From the NCBI RefSeq assembly GCF_001642795.1, contig NZ_LKEH01000045.1:15802-79801 (forward strand): DNA of 64,000 bases, given 5' to 3'. This DNA comes from Pseudomonas viridiflava (GTDB lineage: Bacteria; Pseudomonadota; Gammaproteobacteria; Pseudomonadales; Pseudomonadaceae). The notes beneath the pieces were generated by a model that saw nothing but the letters and a program-made list of their open reading frames with translations, was not told the origin of the DNA and did not search any database. Shown here piece after piece: positions 9,263 to 16,659 of the stretch; the stretch's first letter is position 1, and the number at the start of each line of letters is the position of its first letter. A program made the translations under genes and the position numbers.

Positions 9263-9598
9263 GAGTACCTCCTGGAGTTCGTTGGGTTAAAACCACATGC
9301 GAGGGCAATGGTAGACCACACACGCCGACGCCATCGGTTGCAAAAAAGCCCACCGAGGTGGGCTTTGCTGTGGGGGCCGATTGAACGTAGGGCGCGATAT
9401 GAGTAATTAAGAATGCTGCCGGGCTCAAGGCGGATTCCTCCGACTAAGGAAAGGCAACATTTGAAATGAAACGGCCGGCGGTGAACACGAAATCGGTACA
9501 CAATGACCATTCATTTGTATGTCACTAACGACGATTTCTTGATACCTTGCGGCGATTGATGGGGATTTTACACCCTGAAATAAAAAGGACGAAAAGTG
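9263..9598. other. Intergenic region upstream of the PIN-GHKL gene
   Basis: Contains the minus-strand terminator at 9344-9366 and the leader of the plus-strand gene at 9599. GC content drops sharply toward 9599. No coding sequence is seen. Confidence 0.5.
9344..9366 (-). terminator. Intrinsic terminator
   Basis: AGCCCACC and GGTGGGCT pair around a 2-nt loop; read on the minus strand, the stem is followed by six T. It would end transcription arriving from the right before the small frameshifted gene. Confidence 0.6.
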
Positions 9599-11014
9599 AT
9601 GGAAGAAAAAAAACAAATTAGAAGCTTACTTAAGACTCACAGGGATCTTGACGAAGAAGAGTTCGACAACATGTGGGAGCGTGCTGTTTTCATTTTCGAT
9701 GCAAACGTTTTACTTGACTTATACAGACTGCCTCAATCTGCAAAAAACGAGTTACTGAGTGTGCTTCAAAACCCAGAAATAAAAAACAGAATATGGATTA
9801 GCTTTCAGGGTTTGCTCGAGTTTCTAAATAATCGACATGACATAATCGGCGACCAAAAAAACAAATTTGAAATGGTGCGAAGCAAACTTCAGGAAGCAAT
9901 AAATGGTTATAATGGAGTATTCAATACGCTGACAACCGAGCTAGCAAAGCTAAAACTTCGCCAGAGACACTCCCTCATAGATCCAGAACAATTCATATCG
10001 GCAGAAAACATAAAGTCCGGTATTAATTTTGTAAATGAATTTTTGGAAAATCTAAATGAACTAGAGGAAAAGCAAAGCGACGTCCATCATAAAGATGATA
10101 CAAAGGAGCATGTTTTAGACCTATTCGACGGGAAGGTAGGACATGGTTTCAGCAGAGAAGAAATTAGAAAAATTTATGATGAAGGTGAGGAGCGATACAA
10201 GAACGATATCCCACCTGGTTACAAGGATAAGAAAAAGACTGATTTTTATACTGTTCTTGACATCGAGTACAAATGCAAATTCGGAGACTTATTATTCTGG
10301 TATGAAGTGATCCGAAAAGCTCAAGCAGAAAAGCTTGAGTGCATTATTTTAGTCACCGGCGACCTGAAAGAAGATTGGTGGCTAGAGAAGAGAGGTAAAA
10401 AGCTGGGGCCGCGTAAAGAGCTACTTAATGAAATTTATACAAAGGCACCAGATTTAAGATCCTTCCACATGTATGACACCTCAAACTTTCTAAGACGGGT
10501 AGGTGAACGTTTCACATTTAACGTCAGTGAATCCACAATTTCCGAGACGGAAAACCTTCTAGCGACAGAACGTAACGAGTTTGATAGCACCGAGTGGACA
10601 AATATCGCCGATGTCTTCGACATAATAACCTCTGATCAAAAAGAACTCGCAATCACCCGAGACACTAGCTTCCCAAATCTCCCTACTGTGAACGTTTCAT
10701 TTTTTACTATATTTAATGTGATATTTGAAATAATAGACAATGTGAAAAAGCACGCTAGCACAAAGATACTATCTGTAAGCTCCCGCTTTTACAAAGGCTA
10801 TCTAACGATTCGTTTCTCCAACCCTTACTCAGGAAAAAGCGTCTCCTCAATGGAGTATTACCGAGCTGCCGCAGTCAATGCTCGACATGAAGGAGGTACA
10901 GGATTGGTCATGATCACCTCACAGCTTTCTGATGAAGGCATAGATGTCCAGACCTCATGTGAAGATGATGTATTTTCGGTGGAGTTTTTTATACCGCTAT
11001 CAAAACTTTCATAA
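9599..11014 (+). CDS. PIN_8 nuclease fused to a C-terminal GHKL/HATPase-like domain
   Basis: 471 residues. Residues 28-300 fit the PIN_8/DUF4935 PIN-like family: IFDANVLLDLYR (Asp34), LLEFLNNR (Glu74), FGDLLFWYEVI (Asp230) and VTGDLKEDWW (Asp255), a full acidic set for metal-dependent RNA or DNA cleavage. A linker leads to about 365-471, which resembles a histidine-kinase-type ATPase: N-box IFEIIDNVKKHAS at 375-387 and G-box EGGTGLVMI at 431-439. The DxGxG G1 box is not recognisable. No phosphoacceptor His domain or membrane segment is present. It is strongly AT-rich against its surroundings and alone on its strand between pseudogene debris. An inferred reading is a stress- or phage-sensing toxin in which nucleotide binding gates the nuclease. 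ATG 9599 is chosen; GTG 9596 is possible. Confidence 0.8.
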   Translation: MEEKKQIRSLLKTHRDLDEEEFDNMWERAVFIFDANVLLDLYRLPQSAKNELLSVLQNPEIKNRIWISFQGLLEFLNNRHDIIGDQKNKFEMVRSKLQEAINGYNGVFNTLTTELAKLKLRQRHSLIDPEQFISAENIKSGINFVNEFLENLNELEEKQSDVHHKDDTKEHVLDLFDGKVGHGFSREEIRKIYDEGEERYKNDIPPGYKDKKKTDFYTVLDIEYKCKFGDLLFWYEVIRKAQAEKLECIILVTGDLKEDWWLEKRGKKLGPRKELLNEIYTKAPDLRSFHMYDTSNFLRRVGERFTFNVSESTISETENLLATERNEFDSTEWTNIADVFDIITSDQKELAITRDTSFPNLPTVNVSFFTIFNVIFEIIDNVKKHASTKILSVSSRFYKGYLTIRFSNPYSGKSVSSMEYYRAAAVNARHEGGTGLVMITSQLSDEGIDVQTSCEDDVFSVEFFIPLSKLS

Positions 11015-11614
11015 CTCACAAATTGATTTCGCAGTAGTGACTTTGATATGTGCTCTTATTAATACTGCCGAGTTGACAGTCGCTGATTTCTATTTCGCGC
11101 ACTGACTGCAACTGGACGTAGGCGGCACCGATCGGGATCGACCCAGGTCGGCTGCCGTCCCAGACCACGTAATAACTGCCACACACCTCACGCAGGGTGG
11201 CGCCTTAAGACATATTGTACGTAATAAGAAAAATCTGTAACTGACTGATCTATAGGTTAAAAGCATCTTCCTTGTAATCAGATGCTCTCGAGTTAGATTT
11301 TTGATGCAGAACGGATCTATATCACGTAGTAATCCCGAAAAGGTGAGCCTCTCCTCGGACCGATTGGGTTGATGCACTGGACAGCAAACGGCCAATCTTC
11401 CTGCCGCGAGCGGCCGCTTTCGGTCGGGTCCGGTTTATCAACCTGCTTCGATTCACCAAAGCGGCCCTTTGCGAAAGGCGTCAATAGGCCGTCAGCAGAC
11501 GTCGGCGCAAGGCTGCTAACGGCAAGGGAGTATCTAGTCAACGCTATGCTCGGTAGTATCAGAGTGACATGAAGACCTTCAGTGCTTAGCCTCACCTAAA
11601 AAAGGGATTTTTCG
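11015..11614. other. Degenerate intergenic region between two defence modules
   Basis: No intact gene. The left part (11029-11208) holds a minus-strand protein remnant listed separately. The rest shows only short frames. The leader of the Gabija-like operon starts near 11560, with AGGG 9 nt before the ATG at 11615. Confidence 0.45.
11029..11208 (-). pseudogene. C-terminal remnant of an unknown small protein
   Basis: On the minus strand a frame reads TLREVCGSYYVVWDGS, then RPGSIPIGAAYVQLQSVREI, and continues to a TGA near 11029. The composition looks like a real folded protein, but an in-frame TAA lies just before it and no start codon or ribosome-binding site is available, so it appears to be a 5'-truncated relic. 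I do not recognise the family. Confidence 0.35.
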
Positions 11615-13345
11615 ATGCAGATTCGCCAACTTAGTATTCGTCATTTTCGGGGCGTGGCTGCACTCGATTGGTCGCCGAAAAAATCCTTTTGTTGCCTGAT
11701 TGGCTCCGGCGACTCTGGTAAATCAACCATCCTCGATGCCATTGAGGCTACCTTGTCTTCACGATGGTTCACTTTCAGCGAGCCAGATTTCCATCGCTGT
11801 GATACGGCTACGACCATTGTTATTGAGGTAACCGTCGGAGAGCTTTCACGCCAATTGAAGTCAGACGAGCGGTTTGGGCTTTATGCGAGGGGGTGGAGTA
11901 CAGATGGTCAACTACATGACGAACCTGAAGATGATGACGAGGCTGTGCTAACGGTTCGGTTGACCGTCGATTCAACATTAGAACCGGTCTGGGAGCTGGT
12001 ATGCGAGCGATTAGAGCAGCCCAGGACGCTATCCAATAGAGATCGAATGCTATTCGGTTTGGTCCGCCTGTCTGGTGAGGACTCACGTCATCTGGCTTGG
12101 GGCCAAGGGTCGGTCCTGTCTCGGCTTACAGGTGACACGTCGGGAGCGGCATCTCGCTTAGCTCAGGCATATAAAGCAGCGAGAGACAGCGCCAATCTTG
12201 ATCAGATTGAATCTCTGACGCACGCTGCCAGCCAGGCGGAAGCATTTGCTAGAAGTCTAGGCGCTTACATCAACGACACCTATGAGCCAGGTCTAGAACT
12301 TGGACGATCTGGCATGTCGGCTGGCTCAATTGCGCTCCACGATAACGGAATTCCTTTGCGGCTCGCTGGCTTAGGAACGCGTAGGCTTGCAACGCTGGCC
12401 ATCCAAAAATCAGCCGTTCCAGAAGGGGCCATTATCCTTATTGATGAAATCGAGCACGGCCTTGAACCTCACCGCATTATTGGTGCGATTGCACAGCTGA
12501 AAGCTGACCAGCGAACTGCCGCAGAGGCGGGTCGCTCCCTTGGCCAGATACTGATGACAACTCACTCGGATGTTGCGCTAGGAGAGGCATCCGCTACTAG
12601 CCTACATGTATGCCAGCTCAGCGCTCGGGACCGCGTACTAATGGTAGTCCCTCCTGTTTCCCCTGATGCTATTCAGGCCCTCATGAGGCACACACCTCGC
12701 GCACTATTTGCTAGGAAGATTCTTGTTACTGAAGGGATGACAGAAGTTGGGCTGCTGCTCGGAATTCGAGAGTTCTGGCCTGATAGACATGATCTAAAGC
12801 CAATTGAGCAGCTTGGCTCTGCCATTGCAAATGGCAATGGCGCAGAAGCCGTTTCGTTAACTGTTGCTCTGGTAGGGCTAGGCTACAGAGTCGCGTTGTT
12901 CCGTGACTCAGATGTGCCTCTCACAGCTGAAGAAATGGCTCGCCTCAATGCTGTAGAGGTGCAGGTATTTGAGTACGGAAACTTGCTAAATACAGAACAA
13001 GCCATTTTCTATGATGCCTCTGCGCTGCAGGTTCAGCGGCTGCTTGATCATGCCCGAGGAGAACGGGGCGTCGACCCGATCAATGACAGCATTTTTCCTG
13101 CAATTGGCGATATGGATCGATTAACAGTCGCGGAGGATTTTGCAACTTGGGAATTGGTGCATACAGCTCTCAATGACCAGCAGCTTCGGGCGCGCCTAGC
13201 AGAAGTGGCTAGTCGTAAGAAGTGGTTTAAAGACGCTCGTATCAGCAGAGATATCGCTCCAATTGTTTGGTCTATTGCTGACGGTAATCGAGCCTCACCG
13301 CTTGCGATTGCACTTGCGCAGGTAGAGGGGTGGTTGTATGCCTGA
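11615..13345 (+). CDS. OLD-family ATPase/TOPRIM nuclease, GajA-like
   Basis: 576 residues. An ABC-type ATPase half has Walker A GSGDSGKST at 30-38, signature-like LAGLGTRRLATLAI at 250-263, Walker B AIILIDEIEHGLEP at 272-284 and the switch His in MTTHSD at 317. The C-terminal TOPRIM domain shows ILVTEGMTEV (Glu373) and ALFRDSD (Asp431, Asp433), the metal site of OLD nucleases. Length and partner (a UvrD-like helicase whose start overlaps this stop by 8 nt) match Gabija, in which GajA is a nucleotide-sensing DNA nickase of about 578 residues. All catalytic residues appear present. Start ATG 11615 follows an AGGG-containing leader. A related but distinct OLD-helicase pair cannot be excluded. 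Confidence 0.85.
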   Translation: MQIRQLSIRHFRGVAALDWSPKKSFCCLIGSGDSGKSTILDAIEATLSSRWFTFSEPDFHRCDTATTIVIEVTVGELSRQLKSDERFGLYARGWSTDGQLHDEPEDDDEAVLTVRLTVDSTLEPVWELVCERLEQPRTLSNRDRMLFGLVRLSGEDSRHLAWGQGSVLSRLTGDTSGAASRLAQAYKAARDSANLDQIESLTHAASQAEAFARSLGAYINDTYEPGLELGRSGMSAGSIALHDNGIPLRLAGLGTRRLATLAIQKSAVPEGAIILIDEIEHGLEPHRIIGAIAQLKADQRTAAEAGRSLGQILMTTHSDVALGEASATSLHVCQLSARDRVLMVVPPVSPDAIQALMRHTPRALFARKILVTEGMTEVGLLLGIREFWPDRHDLKPIEQLGSAIANGNGAEAVSLTVALVGLGYRVALFRDSDVPLTAEEMARLNAVEVQVFEYGNLLNTEQAIFYDASALQVQRLLDHARGERGVDPINDSIFPAIGDMDRLTVAEDFATWELVHTALNDQQLRARLAEVASRKKWFKDARISRDIAPIVWSIADGNRASPLAIALAQVEGWLYA

Positions 13346-14735
13346 TCCTTACGAACTTTTAGCGCTTGGTAACGCAGCAGTTGTTGCGCCTGCTGGCCAT
13401 GGCAAAACCGAGATCATCACCAGCATTGCAGCGCTTGGGCGGCGCGCTCTTATTTTGACTCATACTCATGCAGGGGTTCACGCCATACGCGCTCGGCTGA
13501 AGCGTCACGGAGTGTCTCTTCGCTCGGTAGCTGTCGATACCATAGCGGGGTGGTGTATGCGCTATGCTCACTCATTTCCTAGCGTCGCCCGTCCGCCTGA
13601 TGGAACACCAAGAAATGGTGCAGAGTGGGATCAACTGTATCGAGGATTGATCCAGGCACTAGATGTGACGGCAATCCACGACGTTATAGCCGCATCCTAT
13701 GACCGCATTCTCATTGATGAATACCAAGATTGCGGGCAACTCCAACATCAACTGTCCGTGGCTTTGTCTAGATGCGTTCCCACGACGATTTTTGGGGACC
13801 CGATGCAAGGGATTTTCGAGTTCGCAGGCGCAAATCTGCAGTGGGCAGGTGAGGTCCATCAGGACTTCCCCCTTGCAGGGACGCTGGAAATTCCTTACCG
13901 CTGGGCGGGAAGGAATCCGGCTCTAGGCGAGTGGATTGCTGAAGTGCGTGAGCAACTAATACGCGGCCATCAGATTGATCTTGCGGACCCCCGTATAAGG
14001 TATCGCGAGTCAGGTGATGCTTTTGATATGGGAACTCTCTTCGATGGAATTGATGGTCGAGAAGGTAGCTTTGCAGCAATTCACTGTAATAAAACGATTT
14101 GCTATCGTTTAGCCAGCGCAGCCAATGGGGGCTATCAGGCAATCGAAGAGGTTGCAGCAAACCGACTTGGACAACTCGCCGGAGAGTGGGACCGCGCAGC
14201 CGATGGGGAGCAGCGAAAGCAGTCCCTTCAAAGCTTGTTGAATGACTGCTTTCATAAGCGTCGGCTTGCGGATGGCGAGATAGATGGCCCTGAGGCTCTT
14301 GCAACAATGACCGCAATTCGAGAGCTGGTCCCTTCCCTTGGAGAAGGGAGCGGCGCTGAGCAAGCGTTACAAATACTTAATCTTTGCAGGCGGCACCTCC
14401 GATGGAAACTTTATCGTTCAGAGCTCTGGAGGGATGCGGAGCGAGCGTTTGGAGAACTGGCGTCATTACGTGTCGAATCGATGGCTGAGGCTGTTGACAA
14501 TACTAGACAGCGCGCTAGTCTTGTTGGGCGACGTATGCCAACGAGAACGGTTTCGACCCCTCTGCTGCTAAAGGGCTTAGAATTTGATCATGTGGTAGTT
14601 CCTGATGCCTCTCACTTTCTTCGTGAAAGGAATGCTCAGGCGAAGCTATTTTACGTTGCTATTTCCCGTGCAACCCATTCTCTAACTATATCCTCCCCAG
14701 ATCGGTTCATCAGATTCCCAGTGCCCGTCATATGA
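13338..14735 (+). CDS. UvrD/Rep-like superfamily 1 helicase, GajB-like
   Basis: 465 residues with SF1 helicase motifs: Walker A APAGHGKTE at 17-25, motif II ILIDEYQDCG at 124-133, motif III IFGDPMQGIFEF at 151-162, motif IV-like YRW, motif V LLLKGLEFDHVVVPD and motif VI FYVAISRATHSL. It is short for UvrD (about 720) and near GajB (about 494). GajB hydrolyses nucleotides on DNA ends made by GajA. Translation is probably coupled: the ATG lies 8 nt inside the upstream coding sequence. No terminator is obvious after the stop. Confidence 0.85.
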   Translation: MPDPYELLALGNAAVVAPAGHGKTEIITSIAALGRRALILTHTHAGVHAIRARLKRHGVSLRSVAVDTIAGWCMRYAHSFPSVARPPDGTPRNGAEWDQLYRGLIQALDVTAIHDVIAASYDRILIDEYQDCGQLQHQLSVALSRCVPTTIFGDPMQGIFEFAGANLQWAGEVHQDFPLAGTLEIPYRWAGRNPALGEWIAEVREQLIRGHQIDLADPRIRYRESGDAFDMGTLFDGIDGREGSFAAIHCNKTICYRLASAANGGYQAIEEVAANRLGQLAGEWDRAADGEQRKQSLQSLLNDCFHKRRLADGEIDGPEALATMTAIRELVPSLGEGSGAEQALQILNLCRRHLRWKLYRSELWRDAERAFGELASLRVESMAEAVDNTRQRASLVGRRMPTRTVSTPLLLKGLEFDHVVVPDASHFLRERNAQAKLFYVAISRATHSLTISSPDRFIRFPVPVI

Positions 14736-15040
14736 GTTGTATGTGGTGTTGCGGGGGCAACTGAGGGCACCTACTAATGCTCGGTTCATAGTTCTGTCGA
14801 TTTTCGAATATCTGGCACCTTTTGCTCGGTGTTTAGACGAGCCACAACCGGGTACTGACTAAAGCAGTGATACCGATGACGGACAGCTATTGACCGAAAG
14901 CGGCCTTCCAGTTTTGCTGTAAAAATTCACGACTGTGCAGGTCGTTTGTAACTGCGGCTTGGAGTTTTCTAGTGAGTTGGTGGGCTTTAGGCCCGCAGTA
15001 AAAAGGGCCCTACTGGGCCCTATTTCAGGTGACGCTAGTT
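14736..15040. other. Intergenic region between converging genes
   Basis: No gene seen. It contains the minus-strand terminator of the MvaT-family gene at about 14998-15022. A short GACCGAAAGCGGCC string at 14892-14905 recurs in inverted form near 11411, probably as common intergenic filler. Confidence 0.5.
14998..15022 (-). terminator. Intrinsic terminator of the MvaT-family gene
   Basis: On the minus strand GGGCCC-AGTA-GGGCCC is followed directly by five T, 19 bp beyond the stop at 15041. Confidence 0.75.
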
Positions 15041-15406
15041 TTACTTCTTCAGCCATCCTTCAACAACGTCTGTACCGTATTCTGCTTTCCAAGCTTTCAG
15101 TGCCTTGTGATTCCCGCCTTTGGTCTCGATCACTTCACCTGTGTGCGGGTTCTTGTACACCTTAAGGTCGCGTGGTTTGCGTGTGCCTGTCGGTTTTTCG
15201 GAGCCCGAGCGGCGTACCGGACTCGGTGGGTCCAGCAGTTTGATGATGTGCTTCAGGCTGAAACCGTACTGTTCAAGAAGCTTGCGCAGCTTCGTTTCGA
15301 ACTCGATTTCTTTCTTGAGCCTCTCATCGCCCTTCATGGTTTCCAGCGCCTGGAGCTGCTCAGCGAGGTGCTTTTCCAGTTGGCGGTACTCAGCAAGTTT
15401 GGACAT
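15041..15406 (-). CDS. MvaT/MvaU-family H-NS-like nucleoid protein
   Basis: 121 residues. An N-terminal coiled-coil oligomerisation segment (about 1-60, KLAEYRQLEKHLAEQLQALE) is joined by a basic linker to the C-terminal DNA-binding domain with the signature YKNPHTGEVIETKGGNHKAL, nearly that of chromosomal MvaT. The family silences AT-rich foreign DNA and bridges DNA. Pseudomonas chromosomes carry their own MvaT and MvaU, so this is an element-borne paralogue. It sits between the replication genes and the AT-rich cargo, which suggests it silences cargo or integrates the element into the host silencing network. A clean terminator follows. Confidence 0.9.
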   Translation of the reverse strand: MSKLAEYRQLEKHLAEQLQALETMKGDERLKKEIEFETKLRKLLEQYGFSLKHIIKLLDPPSPVRRSGSEKPTGTRKPRDLKVYKNPHTGEVIETKGGNHKALKAWKAEYGTDVVEGWLKK

Positions 15407-15470
15407 TATCTTTCCCTGTTTTTTATTGCGTGTGGTTGTTCAGATTGAATGCATCGTTCGCAAGTTCAGC

Positions 15471-15665
15471 CTATTTCCGACGTGTCAGCTGGCTCTCAAG
15501 GTGAGCCAGTTCCGCTTTGATTGCCTTGATGGTCAGTGCTTGGATCTGAATGGTTCTGGCCGGGGCCGCGTTGATGGTTTTCAACAGGGTCTCCAAATGA
15601 GCTTTCCGGGCTTTGATCGTGTCAGACCAACTCGCGGCGTTCTGAGGTCGCTTGGTCATTGTCAT
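15471..15665 (-). CDS. Small hypothetical protein
   Basis: 64 residues, MTMTKRPQNAASWSDT onward. Predicted helical and basic, rich in Ala, Lys and Leu, with no known motif. The start at 15665 (or 15659) lies just beyond the stop of the coiled-coil gene at 15676, so the two are probably cotranscribed. A much longer upstream extension is open but overlaps that gene and is unlikely. Confidence 0.5.
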   Translation of the reverse strand: MTMTKRPQNAASWSDTIKARKAHLETLLKTINAAPARTIQIQALTIKAIKAELAHLESQLTRRK

Positions 15666-15675
15666 TACTCTGTCG

Positions 15676-16566
15676 TTAGGCCAGGTGGCTCGTCTGTTCA
15701 GCCTGTTGACGTGCTGGGGTGTCGTCGAGCTGAAGCAGATCCTGCGCGCCGTAGTTGCGCGCTCGGTCGGATAATTCATGCCACGTCCAGTTCCCGACGG
15801 TTTCGCCTTCCTGCGGAACCGCCAGTTTCAACAGGCTCACCTGATCAAGTCCGAGCAGGTTGTAATTCGCCCAGAGCCTTCCCCCCACTTCAAACAATGC
15901 CCTAGCGGCCTCGTTCCATTTCTCTTCAAGCACCGTCTGAGAGAGCCACAGGGCGTCGCGTTCGATGCCCTTGTGCTTTTCCTGTGCTTCGACGATGTAT
16001 TGATCTACGGTCGCCAGCTCCTGCTTGAGGGCAGATATGATCAGGCCCTGCCGACGATCATGCTCGGCGGCGGTTGCCAGGTTTTTTGCGGCTTTTTGTG
16101 CATCGGCATTTGCGGTCTTTTCGGCTTCGGTGTCGCCCCATGCCACAGCCTGTGCATACGCAGTAGCTGCGTCCGTTTCAGCCTGCCGGGCTTTGGCCAT
16201 GTCCTCAACCGCCTGCTGTTGAATCTGTTCCAAGCGACTGCTGAGGCTCTGACGTTTGGCATTCAGCTCCTGCTCATCCGTCTTCCAGTTATTCATTGCC
16301 TCGATGTAACCCGCCATCAGGGAATCGCTATTGGCGAGGGTCTCGCGGCGATTGATCTTCCGATCCAACAGGTCAGCTTCATGCCTGCGCGCATCGAAAC
16401 GCGTTTTCAGCTCGTTGTACTTATCGCGCAGTTCGCGCTCCTGGGCAGGCTCGATGGACTGCTCATTTTCCAGCGCGGCTTCAAAAGGCAGCATCTGGGT
16501 ATGCAACTGTTCAGCCTCTTTCAGCAGTTGATCGCGGCGGTCTTTCAGTTCTTGGATCTCGTTCAT
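15676..16566 (-). CDS. Coiled-coil protein of the element, function unknown
   Basis: 296 residues. About 1-210 is almost continuous heptad-type helix rich in Glu, Gln, Lys, Arg and Ala (for example LKDRRDQLLKEAEQLHTQML), followed by a mixed C-terminal region containing GGRLWANYNLLGLDQ and TVGNWTWHEL. It has no membrane segment or signal peptide. It follows the primase gene by 94 nt on the same strand. The position suggests a replication accessory or scaffold-like role, but nothing in the sequence proves it. Confidence 0.7.
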   Translation of the reverse strand: MNEIQELKDRRDQLLKEAEQLHTQMLPFEAALENEQSIEPAQERELRDKYNELKTRFDARRHEADLLDRKINRRETLANSDSLMAGYIEAMNNWKTDEQELNAKRQSLSSRLEQIQQQAVEDMAKARQAETDAATAYAQAVAWGDTEAEKTANADAQKAAKNLATAAEHDRRQGLIISALKQELATVDQYIVEAQEKHKGIERDALWLSQTVLEEKWNEAARALFEVGGRLWANYNLLGLDQVSLLKLAVPQEGETVGNWTWHELSDRARNYGAQDLLQLDDTPARQQAEQTSHLA

Positions 16567-16659
16567 GTGTCTGGTCTCTGTTCAATTCGATTGGGAGTTG
16601 GTTGAGTGGCTGGCGAGGCCGGGAATCAGCCGGCGCTACCTCGATCAGCAGGGATGCAC

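Noticed and set aside
9599-11014. Two-component sensor kinase
   Set aside because: The HATPase-like C-terminus lacks a His phosphoacceptor domain and membrane or sensor region, and the N-terminus is a PIN nuclease.
13338-14735. Host UvrD or Rep
   Set aside because: Far too short, and overlapped with an OLD nuclease gene inside a mobile element.
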